From Robbsia betulipollinis (GTDB taxonomy: Bacteria; Pseudomonadota; Gammaproteobacteria; Burkholderiales; Burkholderiaceae): 64,000 bases of DNA. Positions within the stretch are counted from its first letter, which is position 1. Each line of letters opens with the position of its first letter. The translations under genes and the position numbers were made by a program. Under the pieces are notes generated by a model that had not been told where the DNA came from, ran no database searches, and was given only the letters and a program-made list of their open reading frames with translations. The DNA lies in NCBI RefSeq assembly GCF_026624755.1, contig NZ_JAPMXC010000005.1, positions 161,895-225,894 on the forward strand, in the 5' to 3' direction. Below are positions 46,299 to 56,571 of this stretch, in pieces.

Positions 46299-47474
46299 TC
46301 AGGCGGAACTGCCCAGCGTCTCGGTTCGCCGCGGCGCATAGCTTTCCCAATGACCGCAGCCAGGGCATTGCCAATAGAAAAGCCGCGCGCGAAAACCGCA
46401 ATTCTGACACGTGAAGCGCGGCAGATTGCGGGTGCGCTGACGGATCAGATTACGCATCAATTCCAGCTCGTCGCGGCGCGGCGCCTCGCTGGTGGCGATC
46501 TGCCCCTCGAGCAGCAGCAGAGTCGCGGAGGCGCTGGGCGCGCGCTTCATCTGCCGCAGCGCCAGCGCATGCGCGGCCTCGATGCCTTCCGTGGCATTGA
46601 CATGCTTGTAGGCGACGTCAAGCAGGTCGATCGACGGATGGTTGTCGAGGTAATCGACCAGCCGTGCCGCGCCCTCGTGCGCCCGGCCTTCGGCCTGATA
46701 GGCCTTCATGATCGGCTCTGCAACCAGCGGCAGGTACACCGCGTTCTGGCTCTCCACCCGGGTGTAGAAACCCAGCGCGCCGGCGGTGTTGCCGGCGGCC
46801 GCCTCCACATCGCCCAACAGGATCGTCGCGCGTACGTTCCCGGAATTCGTCTTCAGCGCGCTCGCCAATTCCTCGCGCGCGGCGTCGCGCTCGCCGCGCT
46901 GCAGCGCATCGGCGGCCAGTTCGCAATGGAATTGCGAGATTTCCTTGCGCAGCGAAGGCGAGCCGGCATCCTCGAGCTTGCGGGCGATCGCGATCGAGCG
47001 CGCCCAGTCTTTCTCGGTCTGGAAAATCGTCAGCAGCGAGCGTTCGGCCTCGGTGTGGTAGAGCCCCACCTCGATCGACGCGAAGGTCTGTTCGGCGCGG
47101 TCGAGCAGGCCCGCCTTCAGGAAATCCTGACCCAGTTCGTACAGCGCGTGGTCGCGCTCGTTGACGGGCAGGTCCGCCCGGTTCAGCAGGTTCTGGTGCA
47201 CCCGGATCGCCCGCTCCGTCTCGCCGCGGCGCCGGAACAGGCTGCCGAGCGCGAAGTGCAGTTCGGTGGTTTCGGGATCGAGCTTGACGACTTCGATGAA
47301 GGCGTCGATGGCCTTGTCGGGCTGCTCGTTGAGCAGGAAATTCAAACCGCGGAAATACGAACGCGGCAGATTCGCCGCGTCCGACAACAAATGCTTGAGA
47401 TCGAAGCGCGCCGCCATCCAGCCCAGTCCGAACACCACTGGAATGACCAGCAACCACCAGAAATCGAGGTCCAT
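46299..47474 (-). CDS. lapB: Lipopolysaccharide assembly protein LapB (YciM)
   Basis: The 391-residue protein has an N-terminal membrane helix ('MDLDFWWLLVIPVVFGLGWMAARFD'), about nine TPR repeats (30-340) and a C-terminal rubredoxin-type zinc site ('FTCQNCGFRARLFYWQCPGCGHWESY'). LapB links LPS transport to FtsH-dependent degradation of LpxC. It lies 33 bp after lapA and before rfaE1 and hldD, so LPS synthesis control and heptose supply share a transcript. Confidence 0.96.
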   Translation of the reverse strand: MDLDFWWLLVIPVVFGLGWMAARFDLKHLLSDAANLPRSYFRGLNFLLNEQPDKAIDAFIEVVKLDPETTELHFALGSLFRRRGETERAIRVHQNLLNRADLPVNERDHALYELGQDFLKAGLLDRAEQTFASIEVGLYHTEAERSLLTIFQTEKDWARSIAIARKLEDAGSPSLRKEISQFHCELAADALQRGERDAAREELASALKTNSGNVRATILLGDVEAAAGNTAGALGFYTRVESQNAVYLPLVAEPIMKAYQAEGRAHEGAARLVDYLDNHPSIDLLDVAYKHVNATEGIEAAHALALRQMKRAPSASATLLLLEGQIATSEAPRRDELELMRNLIRQRTRNLPRFTCQNCGFRARLFYWQCPGCGHWESYAPRRTETLGSSA

Positions 47475-47507
47475 GCGCGTGTACTGCCTTAGAGGGAGTG
47501 AAGCGGA

Positions 47508-47801
47508 TTACATGATGGGCGGAAACGGCGGCAGGTCCGCGGGGTCGCGGCCCTCGCGCGCCACCTGCAGCTCGCGGCGCAGCCGCGCGAGTTCGCGGCC
47601 CCGCCGGAACCAGCCAGGCAACGCGGCGAGCAGTCCCGCGAGCGCGCCGATCACGAAGAACACCAATCCGATCAGGATCATCGGCGCGCTCCATGTATAT
47701 CCCGCGAGCAGATTCAGCGAACCCTCCTGCAGGTTGGCGAGCGCCAGCACGAGAAACGCGATGAAGATCAGGATACGAATCAGCCAGACGAAAAACTTCA
47801 T
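47508..47801 (-). CDS. lapA: LapA-domain membrane protein
   Basis: The 97-residue protein has two membrane helices ('IRILIFIAFLVLALANLQ' and 'APMILIGLVFFVIGALAGLLAAL') followed by a cytoplasmic coiled coil ('RGRELARLRRELQVAREG') and a proline-rich end, the LapA/YciS layout. It acts with LapB. ATG 47801 (MKFFVWLIRI) is the conserved start. A terminator 176 bp upstream separates it from rpsA-ihfB. Confidence 0.93.
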   Translation of the reverse strand: MKFFVWLIRILIFIAFLVLALANLQEGSLNLLAGYTWSAPMILIGLVFFVIGALAGLLAALPGWFRRGRELARLRRELQVAREGRDPADLPPFPPIM

Positions 47802-47976
47802 GCGATCGAGCCCTTGGTAGTCGACGGGGGCATGCCGCGCTTGGACGGCACGGTCCGCTCCGCCCGGCATGGCCGGCGCACGCATTGCGGCGCTGGTCGG
47901 CCGGCCCGAGCCGAGCCGGATCAGTCGTATTGTAAAGGATGATCCCGCGCCGCCGTCCGAGGCATACGGCGCAGTC

Positions 47977-48005
47977 AAAAAAAAAGCGCCCGGAGGCGCT
48001 TTTTT
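47977..48005 (-). terminator. Rho-independent terminator after rpsA-ihfB
   Basis: GCGCC and GGCGC with a CGGA loop are flanked by nine A residues on one side and six T residues on the other, so the hairpin can end transcription in both directions. It lies 18 bp beyond the ihfB stop codon. It breaks the ihfB-lapA linkage, so lapA-lapB need a separate promoter or read-through. Confidence 0.9.
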
Positions 48006-48023
48006 CACATCGTGTGCAGACGT

Positions 48024-48347
48024 TCAGATGTCGTCGTCGGAGGCTTTCGCCTGGATCGGTTCGCCGCACCGCCGGTCGACGCGCTCGCGCAGCTCCTTGC
48101 CGGGTTTGAAGTGAGGGACGAATTTCTCCGGCACCAGCACTTTCTCGCCCGACTTCGGGTTACGCCCTTCGCGTGACGGCCGACGATTCAACGCAAAACT
48201 GCCGAACCCGCGGATTTCGATCCGGTGTCCGTTGGCCAGGGCCTCGGACATCGCATCGAGCATCGTCTTGACCGCGTAATCCGCATCCTTGGCAACCAGT
48301 TGCGGAAAACGCGAGGCAAGCTGGATCACCAATTCCGATCGCGTCAT
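48024..48347 (-). CDS. ihfB: Integration host factor subunit beta
   Basis: The 107-residue HU-family protein begins '[37 protein letters not shown]' and has the DNA-bending arm '[29 protein letters not shown]' with the proline that intercalates in the minor groove. With IhfA it bends DNA at specific sites. It follows rpsA by 10 bp, the usual order. The C-terminal tail is about 12 residues longer than in E. coli. Confidence 0.97.
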   Translation of the reverse strand: MTRSELVIQLASRFPQLVAKDADYAVKTMLDAMSEALANGHRIEIRGFGSFALNRRPSREGRNPKSGEKVLVPEKFVPHFKPGKELRERVDRRCGEPIQAKASDDDI

Positions 48348-48357
48348 GCCTCTTTCC

Positions 48358-50067
48358 TTACGAGTTCGAGCCTTCCATCTTGGCCTTCAGCAGCGCGCCC
48401 AGGTTGGTCGTGCCGGTGGCAGCCGAGCTTTCCGCCTGGAACTTCGATACCGTTTCCTGCGTCTCGGCCGAATCCTTGGCCTTGACCGACAGGTTGATGC
48501 CACGCGACTTGCGGTCGACGTTGATGATGACCGCAGTCACCTCTTCGCCTTCCTTCAGCACGTTGCGTGCATCTTCGACGCGGTCCTGGGCGATTTCCGA
48601 CGCACGGAGGTAACCCTCGATGTCGTTGCCCAGATTGATGATCGCGCCCTTCGGATCGACCGACTTCACCGTGCCGCGCACGACCGAACCCTTGTCGTTC
48701 ATCGCCACGAAGTTGCTGAACGGGTCGCCTTCCATCTGCTTGATGCCCAGCGAGATGCGTTCCTTGTCGACGTCGATGCCCAGCACCAGCGCGTCGACTT
48801 CGTCGCCCTTCTTGTACTTGCGAACCGCTTCCTCGCCCGTCTCGTTCCACGACAGGTCGGACAGATGGACCAGACCGTCGATGCCGCCCGGCAGACCGAT
48901 GAACACGCCGAAATCGGTGATCGACTTGATCGCGCCGTGCAGGCGGTCGCCCTTCTTGTAGTTACGGCTGAAGTCGTCCCACGGGTTCGGCTTGCACTGC
49001 TTCATGCCGAGGCTGATGCGGCGGCGGTCTTCGTCGATCTCGAGGACCATGACTTCGACTTCGTCGCCCAGCTGAACGACCTTGTTCGGCGCGACGTTCT
49101 TGTTGGTCCAGTCCATTTCGGACACGTGCACCAGGCCCTCGATGCCCGACTCGATCTCGACGAACGCACCGTATTCGGTGATGTTCGTGACCTTGCCGAA
49201 CAGGCGGGTGTTCGCCGGGTAGCGGCGCGAAATGCCTTCCCACGGGTCGTCGCCCAGCTGCTTCATGCCCAGCGAGACGCGGTTCTTTTCCTGATCGAAC
49301 TTCAGGACCTTCGCGCGCACTTCCTGGCCGACGGACAGCACTTCGCTCGGGTGACGCACGCGACGCCAGGCGATGTCGGTGATGTGCAGCAGACCGTCGA
49401 TGCCGCCCAGGTCGACGAATGCGCCGTAGTCGGTGATGTTCTTGACGATGCCGTCGACGATCGCGTCTTCCTTCAGCGTCTGGAGCAGCTTCGCGCGCTC
49501 TTCGCCCTGCGTGGCTTCCACCACCGCGCGGCGCGACACCACGACGTTGTTACGCTTGCGATCGAGCTTGATGACGCGGAATTCCAGCGTCTTGCCTTCG
49601 TAGGCGGTCGTGTCCTTGACCGGACGGACGTCGACCAGCGAACCCGGCAGGAATGCGCGGATACCGTTGATCATGACCGTCATACCACCCTTCACCTTGC
49701 CGGTGATCGTGCCGGTGACCAGCTCGTCGTTGTCGAGCGCCTTTTCCAGCTGCAGCCAGGAAGCGAGACGCTTGGCCTTGTCGCGCGACAGGATCGTGTC
49801 GCCGTAGCCGTTTTCGAGCGCGTCGATGGCCACCGAGACGAAATCGCCCAGTTCCACTTCGACTTCGCCGGCGTCATTCTGAAACTCTTCGATCGGAATG
49901 TACGCTTCGGACTTCAGCCCGGCGTTGACGACGACGAAGTTGTGATCGATGCGGACGACTTCAGCCGAGATCACTTCACCAGCGCGCATGTCCTGTCGAG
50001 TCAGCGACTCTTCGAACATCGTGGCAAAAGATTCGGTGTTGGGGGTTGCGGTTTGGAGGTCGGACAT
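48358..50067 (-). CDS. rpsA: 30S ribosomal protein S1
   Basis: The 569-residue protein contains six S1 RNA-binding domains, recognisable by repeats such as '[27 protein letters not shown]', '[28 protein letters not shown]' and '[28 protein letters not shown]'. S1 brings mRNA to the ribosome and also binds tmRNA. ATG 50067 ([22 protein letters not shown]) is the conserved start; the frame continues upstream without conserved residues. It lies 240 bp after cmk, with a hairpin in that gap. Confidence 0.98.
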   Translation of the reverse strand: MSDLQTATPNTESFATMFEESLTRQDMRAGEVISAEVVRIDHNFVVVNAGLKSEAYIPIEEFQNDAGEVEVELGDFVSVAIDALENGYGDTILSRDKAKRLASWLQLEKALDNDELVTGTITGKVKGGMTVMINGIRAFLPGSLVDVRPVKDTTAYEGKTLEFRVIKLDRKRNNVVVSRRAVVEATQGEERAKLLQTLKEDAIVDGIVKNITDYGAFVDLGGIDGLLHITDIAWRRVRHPSEVLSVGQEVRAKVLKFDQEKNRVSLGMKQLGDDPWEGISRRYPANTRLFGKVTNITEYGAFVEIESGIEGLVHVSEMDWTNKNVAPNKVVQLGDEVEVMVLEIDEDRRRISLGMKQCKPNPWDDFSRNYKKGDRLHGAIKSITDFGVFIGLPGGIDGLVHLSDLSWNETGEEAVRKYKKGDEVDALVLGIDVDKERISLGIKQMEGDPFSNFVAMNDKGSVVRGTVKSVDPKGAIINLGNDIEGYLRASEIAQDRVEDARNVLKEGEEVTAVIINVDRKSRGINLSVKAKDSAETQETVSKFQAESSAATGTTNLGALLKAKMEGSNS

Positions 50068-50150
50068 AAAAATTGTGAACTGCGTCTCGGTTGGCCATCG
50101 ATGCCGTGATGCCTTTGAAGCGGCATGCCGGCACGATTCTGCGTCGTGAC

Positions 50151-50174
50151 GGCCGATGCGAAAACGTATCGGCC
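50151..50174. other. Hairpin in the cmk-rpsA gap
   Basis: GGCCGATGCG and CGTATCGGCC form a 10-bp stem (one G-T pair) with an AAAA loop, read as TTTT on the coding strand. It lies 84 bp before the rpsA start codon. It may be part of the rpsA leader through which S1 regulates its own translation, or a weak terminator after cmk. Confidence 0.55.
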
Positions 50175-50307
50175 TGTCCACTACACCGGTGGCGTCGTGA
50201 CGCGGGGGTTGGTGGTTGAAAACAATCCCGGTTGCGCCGGGCGGGTCATGCGGTCCTGCGGGTGTTGCCCTGGTGCTCCTGCGTCCCATGCCTGCGGCGC
50301 CCGTGCT

Positions 50308-50976
50308 TCAGGCGCTTCGCCGGTACCACCCGATCACTGCGTCGACCGCAGTTTCGATCGACATTTCGGAGGTATCCAGCAGGAACGCATCCGCCGCCGG
50401 CTTCAGCGGCGCCACGGTCCGCGCCGTATCGCGCGCATCGCGTTCCCGCAAATCCTTTAGCAGATCATCCATGTTAGCAGAAAAACCTTTGTCGCTCAAT
50501 TGCTTAAGCCGCCGCGCCGCGCGCGCCTCGACGCTCGCGGTCAGAAACACCTTCAACCGGGCATCCGGAAAAATCACCGTGCCCATGTCGCGGCCGTCGG
50601 CCACCAGGCCCGGCGCTTCGCGAAACGCCCGCTGGCGTGCGAACAAGGCATTGCGCACCGGCCCATGCACGGCGATCGCCGAGGCGCGCAGCCCGATCGC
50701 TTCGGCACGGATCTCGTGCGAAACGTCGCATCCGTCCAACACCACGTCGTTCCCGGTGAAGCGGATATCGAGCGTGGCGGCGATCCCGGCAAGGGATTCG
50801 GCGTCGTCGGCGGCCACGCCCTGCCGGGCGCTGGCGAGCGCGGTCAGCCGGTACAAGGCGCCGCTGTCGAGCAGATGAAAACCCAGGACCGCGGCGACGC
50901 GCGAAGCGACCGTGCCCTTGCCGGACGCGGTCGGCCCGTCGATCGTCACGACCGGGTGTCCCACCGCGTCCGTCAC
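50308..50976 (-). CDS. cmk: Cytidylate kinase
   Basis: The 222-residue kinase phosphorylates CMP and dCMP. The P-loop is '[32 protein letters not shown]'; '[24 protein letters not shown]' and '[25 protein letters not shown]' are also diagnostic. The start is GTG 50976, which overlaps the aroA stop in a GTGA junction, so cmk is translationally coupled to aroA. No better ATG is available before the P-loop. Confidence 0.95.
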   Translation of the reverse strand: MTDAVGHPVVTIDGPTASGKGTVASRVAAVLGFHLLDSGALYRLTALASARQGVAADDAESLAGIAATLDIRFTGNDVVLDGCDVSHEIRAEAIGLRASAIAVHGPVRNALFARQRAFREAPGLVADGRDMGTVIFPDARLKVFLTASVEARAARRLKQLSDKGFSANMDDLLKDLRERDARDTARTVAPLKPAADAFLLDTSEMSIETAVDAVIGWYRRSA

Positions 50977-52337
50977 CGCACCACCTGCGCGAAGCGGTCG
51001 AAATAGTCGGGAAAGGTCTTGGCGACGCAGTCCGGGTCGTTGATGGTGACCGGCACGCCCAGCAGGCTCACCAGCGAAAAGCACATCGCCATGCGGTGGT
51101 CGTCGTAGGTATCGATCACCGCGCCGGCGCGCAGTTGCGTCGGCGGCACCACGCGCAGCCAGTCCGGGCCTTCCTGCACGTCGGCGCCCAGCTTGCGCAA
51201 TTCCGTCGCCATGGCGCTGATCCGGTCGGTTTCCTTCACGCGCCAGCTGCCGATATTGCGCAGGATCGACGGCCCCGACGCGCGCAGCGCCGCGACCGCG
51301 AGCGTCATCGCCGCGTCCGGGATGAGGTTGCAGTCCATGTCGACCGGACGCAGGCGCCCGTCCCCGGTATCGACGCCGCGCACCTCGATCCAGTGCTCGC
51401 CCATCATCACGTTGGCGCCCATCTGCGTCAATGCGTCGGCGAAGCGCACATCGCCCTGGATGCTGGCGCGGCCCACGCCCTCGACCCGCAGCGGCCCGCC
51501 GCCCAGCACGCCGGCGGCGAGAAAGTAGGAAGCCGACGATGCGTCGCCCTCGACCACGAGCGTGCCCGGCGAGCGGTAACGGCTGCCGGCGGCGACGCTG
51601 AAGCGCTGCCAGCCCTCGCGCTCGACGGGTACGCCGAAGCGCGCCATCATGCCGGTCGTGATGTCGACATAGGGCTTGGAAATCAGTTCGCCGTCGACTT
51701 CCACCGTGGCCCGCCCGTGCGCGGACAACCGCGGCAACGACAGCAGCAGCGCGCTCAGGAACTGGCTGGAGACGTCGCCCCGCACGCGAATCGGCCGCGC
51801 GACGCCTGCTCCGGCGGTCGCGCCGGGGTGAATCTGCAACGGTGGGAAGCCGGGCTGTCCGAGGTAGTCGATGCGCGCGCCCACGGCGAGCAGGCCGTCG
51901 ACCAGATCGCCGATCGGCCGCTCGTGCATGCGCTTCACGCCGCTGACGCGGTAGCGGCCCTCGTTCAGCGCCAGCGCCGCGGTCAGCGGCCGCACCGCCG
52001 TGCCCGCATTGCCGACGAAGATGTCCGCGTCGCGCACCGGAAAGCCGTCCGGGGCACCGGTCACACGCCACGCTTCGCCCTTTGCACCCTTTCCGCCATG
52101 TTGCGCGGCATCGGACGGATCCGATGCGTCCGCGGGCAGGTGTGCCCACTCGATACCGAGCAGGCGCAATGCGTCGAGCATCACGCGCGTGTCGTCCGAC
52201 TCAAGCAAATTCTCGAGCCGCGTCTCGCCCTCGGCCAGCGCGGCCATCAGCAATACGCGGTTCGAGATGCTTTTCGAGCCGGGCAGCGCCAGCGTGCCGC
52301 TCGCGCGGGAATAAGGTCCTAGTTCAAGCTGCTTCAT
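50973..52337 (-). CDS. aroA: 5-enolpyruvylshikimate-3-phosphate synthase
   Basis: The 454-residue enzyme makes EPSP in the shikimate pathway. Signatures are '[22 protein letters not shown]', '[16 protein letters not shown]', '[16 protein letters not shown]', '[14 protein letters not shown]' and '[18 protein letters not shown]'. This is the class I type. An insertion of about 20 residues rich in Ala, Asp and Gly (about 70-92) lengthens it relative to the E. coli enzyme (427). Its ATG overlaps the tyrA stop (ATGA). Confidence 0.97.
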   Translation of the reverse strand: MKQLELGPYSRASGTLALPGSKSISNRVLLMAALAEGETRLENLLESDDTRVMLDALRLLGIEWAHLPADASDPSDAAQHGGKGAKGEAWRVTGAPDGFPVRDADIFVGNAGTAVRPLTAALALNEGRYRVSGVKRMHERPIGDLVDGLLAVGARIDYLGQPGFPPLQIHPGATAGAGVARPIRVRGDVSSQFLSALLLSLPRLSAHGRATVEVDGELISKPYVDITTGMMARFGVPVEREGWQRFSVAAGSRYRSPGTLVVEGDASSASYFLAAGVLGGGPLRVEGVGRASIQGDVRFADALTQMGANVMMGEHWIEVRGVDTGDGRLRPVDMDCNLIPDAAMTLAVAALRASGPSILRNIGSWRVKETDRISAMATELRKLGADVQEGPDWLRVVPPTQLRAGAVIDTYDDHRMAMCFSLVSLLGVPVTINDPDCVAKTFPDYFDRFAQVVR

Positions 52338-53479
52338 ATGTTCCGGTTCTTCATGGGCTTGCCGGCCGTCGACGAAAGGTCGTCGGCCGTTTCGTTTCGG
52401 TTGCCTGCGTGCGAGGCGGCAGGCGCGGTGGCAGGCGCGGCGGTAGATTCGACACGCGCCGCGCCGGGGTGCCAGCCCTCGCGTGCCGCGCGGGAACGCG
52501 AGAACAGGGCCTCCAGCGTGTCGCCGTCGGCTTCGGCCAGCGCCGTGCGCACGCCGCCCAGCACCGCCAGGTATCGGTCGAGGTCCGCCAGCACCGCGGT
52601 GCGGTTGGCCAGGCAGATATCGCGCCACATCCGCGGATTCGACGCCGCGATGCGTGTGAAATCGCGGAAGCCGGGGCCGGCGAACGCCAGGCGTTCGTCC
52701 GCGCCTTCCGATTGAAGAATATGCTCGATGAACGCAAAAGCAAGGAGATGCGGCAGATGGCTGACGCCAGCGAAAAGCTGGTCGTGCCGCGCGGGCGTCA
52801 TGCACGCGGTGCGGGCGCCGGCGAGACGCCACATCGCCGCGACGCGCGTCACGGCGTCGGGCGCGGTGTCGGGCGCCGGACAGAGGATCACGTCGCGCCC
52901 GGCAAACAGCGCGGCATCGCCGGCGTCGACGCCGCTGGCCTCGCCTCCGGCGATCGGATGCGCGGCGACGAAGCGCGCGTGCCGCGGGCCCAACAGCTCA
53001 CGCGCCGCGTCGCAGACCTGCCCTTTCGTGCTGCCGACATCGGTCAACACCGCGTCGGCGCGCAGCACGGGCGCGGCATGCGCAAGCAGCGCCCGCGTCT
53101 GCGCCACCGGCGCCGCCAGGACGATCAGGTCCGCCCGCGCCGCCAGCCGCGCGAACGCGGCGGCCTCGGCCTCGCCCCACCCTCCAGCGTCCGCCGCCAC
53201 CGGCGCGGCGTCGTCTCCGGACCCCTCGACAGGCGCCAGCACGCAGGCTTCGTCGATCATGCCCAGCGCCAGCGCGCGCGTCAGCGCTGCGGCGTGCGGA
53301 TCGGCAGCGGCGATCACGCCCGCGCCGCCGGCGCGGCCCTCGCGATGCATGCGCCGCAGCGCGCGCGCCACCGATCCGCCGATCAGGCCGATACCGCAGA
53401 CGAGCACGCGATCGAAGGCGAAATCCGGCCCTCGGTCCGATACCCGCGGCGCTCCCGGCACCGGATGCTCAGCGGGCAC
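52334..53479 (-). CDS. tyrA: Prephenate dehydrogenase
   Basis: The 381-residue NAD-dependent enzyme converts prephenate to hydroxyphenylpyruvate for tyrosine. The nucleotide-binding start is '[21 protein letters not shown]'; '[15 protein letters not shown]', '[14 protein letters not shown]' and '[14 protein letters not shown]' carry the substrate-site His and Arg residues. A variable Ala-rich tail of about 45 residues ends the protein. The start is GTG 53479, 11 bp inside pheA. In several related genomes hisC lies between pheA and tyrA; here it does not. Confidence 0.95.
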   Translation of the reverse strand: MPAEHPVPGAPRVSDRGPDFAFDRVLVCGIGLIGGSVARALRRMHREGRAGGAGVIAAADPHAAALTRALALGMIDEACVLAPVEGSGDDAAPVAADAGGWGEAEAAAFARLAARADLIVLAAPVAQTRALLAHAAPVLRADAVLTDVGSTKGQVCDAARELLGPRHARFVAAHPIAGGEASGVDAGDAALFAGRDVILCPAPDTAPDAVTRVAAMWRLAGARTACMTPARHDQLFAGVSHLPHLLAFAFIEHILQSEGADERLAFAGPGFRDFTRIAASNPRMWRDICLANRTAVLADLDRYLAVLGGVRTALAEADGDTLEALFSRSRAAREGWHPGAARVESTAAPATAPAASHAGNRNETADDLSSTAGKPMKNRNI

Positions 53480-54566
53480 GGGGATAGGAACCCGCGACGC
53501 GCACGAAGGCGGCGATCCTGTCGAGCGCGGCGATCGCCTCGGCGACGCGCGGTTCCTCGCGATGGCCTTCGATATCGATATAGAAATAGTAGGCCCAGCT
53601 GCCGCTGCGCGCGGGGCGCGATTCGAACCGGCTCATCGATACGCCGTAGGTGGCGAACGGTTCGAGCATGCGGTAGACCGCGCCCGCTTCGTTCTTCACC
53701 GACAGGATCAGGGACGTCTGGTCGGCCCCGCTCGGCGCGGGCGGCGTGCCGCCGATCACATGGAAACGCGTGCGGTTGTGGACATCGTCCTGGATCTGCG
53801 CGGCCGGCGTCTGCAGGCCGTAGTGCGCGGCGGCGCGGTCGCCGGCGATCGCGGCGAGCGTCGGATCGGCGGCCGCCAGCCGGGCGCCCTCCGCGTTGCT
53901 CGACACCGCGCGGCGCTCGGCATGGGGCAGATGCGTCGACAACCAGCGCTGACATTGCGCGATGGCCTGCGGATGCGCGCACACCGCCCGGATGGCGGCC
54001 AGGTCCGTGCCGAGCGCGAGCAGGTTGTGATGGATCGGCAAGGCGATCTCGCCGGTGATCGACAGGGATGTGCTCAACAACAGGTCGAGCGTGCGCGATA
54101 CCGCCCCTTCGGTCGAATTCTCGACCGGCACGACGCCGAACTCGCTGGCGCCGGCCTCGACCGAGCGGAATACCTCGTCGATCGAAGGGCACGGCAGGCC
54201 GGTCGCCGAATTGCCGAAATAATCGAGCGCGGCCTGCTCGCTGTAGGTGCCCACCGGCCCGAGGAAGGCGACCACCGTGGGTTTTTCCAGTGCCCGGCTC
54301 GCCGACATGATCTCGCCCCAGATCGCGGCGATATGCGTATCGTGCAGCGGGCCCCGGCTCAACCCCTGCAAGCGGGCGATCACCTGCTGCTCCCGCTCCG
54401 GGCGGAATACGGGCGCGTCGAACACCTTCTTCACCTCGCCGACTTCGTGCGCCACGCCGGCCCGCTCGTTGAGCAGGCGGATCAACTCCGCGTCGATCTT
54501 GTCGATACGGGCACGCAGCGGGACGAGCTGGTCCTCGAGCGAGGGCGTTTGCGAATGGTCTTTCAT
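53469..54566 (-). CDS. pheA: Bifunctional chorismate mutase / prephenate dehydratase
   Basis: The 365-residue protein has an AroQ chorismate mutase domain (about 8-95, 'LVPLRARIDKIDAELIRLLNERAGVAHEVGEVK'), a prephenate dehydratase domain (about 97-275, 'VAFLGPVGTYSEQAALDYFG' and 'VVPVENSTEGAVSRTLDLLL', with 'HNRTRFHVIG') and a C-terminal ACT domain (about 285-360) with the phenylalanine-binding 'SRFESRPARSGSWAYYFYIDI'. Feedback inhibition by phenylalanine is expected. ATG 54566 overlaps the serC stop by one base. Confidence 0.97.
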   Translation of the reverse strand: MKDHSQTPSLEDQLVPLRARIDKIDAELIRLLNERAGVAHEVGEVKKVFDAPVFRPEREQQVIARLQGLSRGPLHDTHIAAIWGEIMSASRALEKPTVVAFLGPVGTYSEQAALDYFGNSATGLPCPSIDEVFRSVEAGASEFGVVPVENSTEGAVSRTLDLLLSTSLSITGEIALPIHHNLLALGTDLAAIRAVCAHPQAIAQCQRWLSTHLPHAERRAVSSNAEGARLAAADPTLAAIAGDRAAAHYGLQTPAAQIQDDVHNRTRFHVIGGTPPAPSGADQTSLILSVKNEAGAVYRMLEPFATYGVSMSRFESRPARSGSWAYYFYIDIEGHREEPRVAEAIAALDRIAAFVRVAGSYPRAR

Positions 54567-55645
54567 CAGGCCTGCTCGCGTTCGAATGCGGTCATGTAAT
54601 CGACCAGCGCCTCCACGCCCGCCATCGGCATGGCGTTGTAGATCGACGCGCGCATGCCGCCGACGCTCTTGTGCCCCTTCAACTGGGTCAGGCCGCGTTC
54701 GCGCGCGCCGTCCAGAAAGGCGGCATTACGCGATTCGTCCGCCAGCGTGAACGGCACGTTCATCCGGGAGCGGGCGTCGGGCTGCACCGGGTTCGCGTAG
54801 AAGGCGCTGCGATCGATGGTTTCGTACAGCAGCCGCGCCTTGGCGATGTTGCGCCGTTCGATCTCGGCCAGTCCGCCCTGACGCTTCAGCCACTGGCAGA
54901 CGAGACCGGCGATGTAGATCGCATAGGTGGGCGGCGTGTTGTACATCGAGTTGTTCTGGGCGACGGTCTTCCACTCGAAGGCCGACGGACAGATCGCCAG
55001 CGCCCGGTCCAGCAAGTCCTCGCGCACGATGACGACGGTCAGGCCGGCGATGCCCACGTTCTTCTGCGCGCCGCCATAGAGCGCGCCGTAGCGCGCGATG
55101 TCGAGCGGACGCGACAACATGTGCGAGGAGATGTCGGCCACCAGCGGCACGTCGCCCAGCGCCGGCACCTCGGCGAATTCGACCCCGTTGACGGTCTCGT
55201 TCGTGCAGACGTGCACATAGGCGGCGTCCGGCGAGAGCTGCCACTCGTCCAGCGACGGCACGCGCACGAAGCCGCCCGCGGCGGTCGACACGGCGACGTG
55301 CGCGTCGCAATAGCGCAGCGCTTCCTTCTGCGATTTGCCCGACCACGAGCCGGTCACGACGTAATCCGCACGCCGGCGCGCGCCCAGCAGGTTGAGCGGC
55401 ACGATCGCGTTTTCCGCCAGTCCGCCGCCCTGCATCAGCAGCACCCGGTGGCTGGACGGGATCGCCAACAGTTCCCGCAGGTCCCCGAGCGCCGCCTCGT
55501 GGATCGACGTGTATTCCCGCCCGCGATGGCTCATCTCCATCACGCTCATGCCGGAACCTTGCCAGTCCAGCATTTCATCGGCGGCCTGCTGCAATACTTC
55601 GAGAGGCAGCGCCGCGGGGCCCGCGGAAAAATTGTAAGCTCGCAT
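54566..55645 (-). CDS. serC: Phosphoserine aminotransferase
   Basis: The 359-residue PLP enzyme acts in serine and pyridoxine synthesis. Signatures are '[28 protein letters not shown]', '[19 protein letters not shown]', the PLP lysine in '[24 protein letters not shown]' and '[17 protein letters not shown]'. ATG 55645 ([10 protein letters not shown]) is the universal start. It leads the overlapping operon serC-pheA-tyrA-aroA-cmk. Because a terminator ends just upstream at 55734, its promoter must lie in the 88 bp between. Confidence 0.97.
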   Translation of the reverse strand: MRAYNFSAGPAALPLEVLQQAADEMLDWQGSGMSVMEMSHRGREYTSIHEAALGDLRELLAIPSSHRVLLMQGGGLAENAIVPLNLLGARRRADYVVTGSWSGKSQKEALRYCDAHVAVSTAAGGFVRVPSLDEWQLSPDAAYVHVCTNETVNGVEFAEVPALGDVPLVADISSHMLSRPLDIARYGALYGGAQKNVGIAGLTVVIVREDLLDRALAICPSAFEWKTVAQNNSMYNTPPTYAIYIAGLVCQWLKRQGGLAEIERRNIAKARLLYETIDRSAFYANPVQPDARSRMNVPFTLADESRNAAFLDGARERGLTQLKGHKSVGGMRASIYNAMPMAGVEALVDYMTAFEREQA

Positions 55646-55733
55646 GAAGCACCTGAAATCGTTGCGGCCGGTACATCGGGAGGAACCGGTCGAAAGACCG
55701 ACGGAGGAACCGACTCGGGAACCGCCCAAACAA

Positions 55734-55767
55734 AATGGCCGTTTGCGCTTTCGCGCAAACGGCCATT
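55734..55767 (-). terminator. Rho-independent terminator after the DUF2059 gene
   Basis: A perfect 15-bp stem (55734-55748 with 55753-55767) has a GAAA tetraloop on the minus strand and is followed by TTTGTTT. It lies 79 bp beyond the DUF2059 stop codon and separates that gene from serC. Confidence 0.87.
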
Positions 55768-55846
55768 ATCTCACCATCGCCGGCTGCCGTGGCAGCCGTT
55801 GGCTACGAGCACGCCGCCCGACAGGGCCGGTGGCGTGCGGATTCGC

Positions 55847-56458
55847 TTACTTCGCCGCAGCCGGCTTGATCGCCGAAACGTCGCGATCCGCCTGCGAGCG
55901 CGTTGCCTGGATCGATTGCGGCATGTACTTCTGCATCAGGCCATTGACGACGTCGCGGCCGACCTGATCCTGGACCTGGATGAACTTGCGGCCCGCCGGG
56001 CTCGTGTAGAACGTGGTCAGGTCCTTGATTTCCTGCGTCGAATAGTACTTGTTGTACGCGTCCTGCTGCGCCGTCACCGCTTCGCGACGGAAGTTCTCGG
56101 TCGCGAAAACCTGGCCCGCCGCGTCCACCAGCTTCGGCACTTCGGTCTTTTGCAGTTGCGGCACGGCGGCCTGCTTCTGCTTGTCGTTCAGCGTCTTGTT
56201 CTCGGACAGCGCGTCCGAGAGAATCGCCGGGACCAGTTGCTTCGCCTGCATCTGCGCACTGTTGCCGATCGCGCTCGCCAGCTTGTCGCCGTCGATGGCC
56301 TTCAGCAGATCCTTGATCGCCGCGGCCTTCGCCGGGTCGGCGGGCGCGACCGCGACGGTCGGTGCCGGGGCGCTTTGATCCTGCAGCGCTTGCGCCATCG
56401 ACAGCGGGGAAACGAACAGGGCGAGCAGCGCCAGATGTTTAAAACGTGTTTGCATCAT
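55847..56458 (-). CDS. DUF2059-family secreted protein
   Basis: The 203-residue protein has a signal peptide ('MMQTRFKHLALLALFVSPLSMAQA') and the DUF2059 domain in its second half ('TTFYTSPAGRKFIQVQDQVGRDVVNGLMQKYMPQSIQ'). The DUF2059 domain is a helical periplasmic module of unknown function, often next to gyrA in Burkholderia. A GGAG ribosome site supports ATG 56458, with ATG 56455 adjacent. It lies 113 bp beyond gyrA and ends at a strong terminator. Confidence 0.9.
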   Translation of the reverse strand: MMQTRFKHLALLALFVSPLSMAQALQDQSAPAPTVAVAPADPAKAAAIKDLLKAIDGDKLASAIGNSAQMQAKQLVPAILSDALSENKTLNDKQKQAAVPQLQKTEVPKLVDAAGQVFATENFRREAVTAQQDAYNKYYSTQEIKDLTTFYTSPAGRKFIQVQDQVGRDVVNGLMQKYMPQSIQATRSQADRDVSAIKPAAAK

Positions 56459-56571
56459 CACTCCAAATAAAAGTCGCAGAGAATCGGCCGGGTATTCGAT
56501 CAAACCTGTGTGCGTCGGGAGGGCGGACGCGGCTCGCAACCGCTCTCCCGAAAACCGCATCCGGCAAGATT

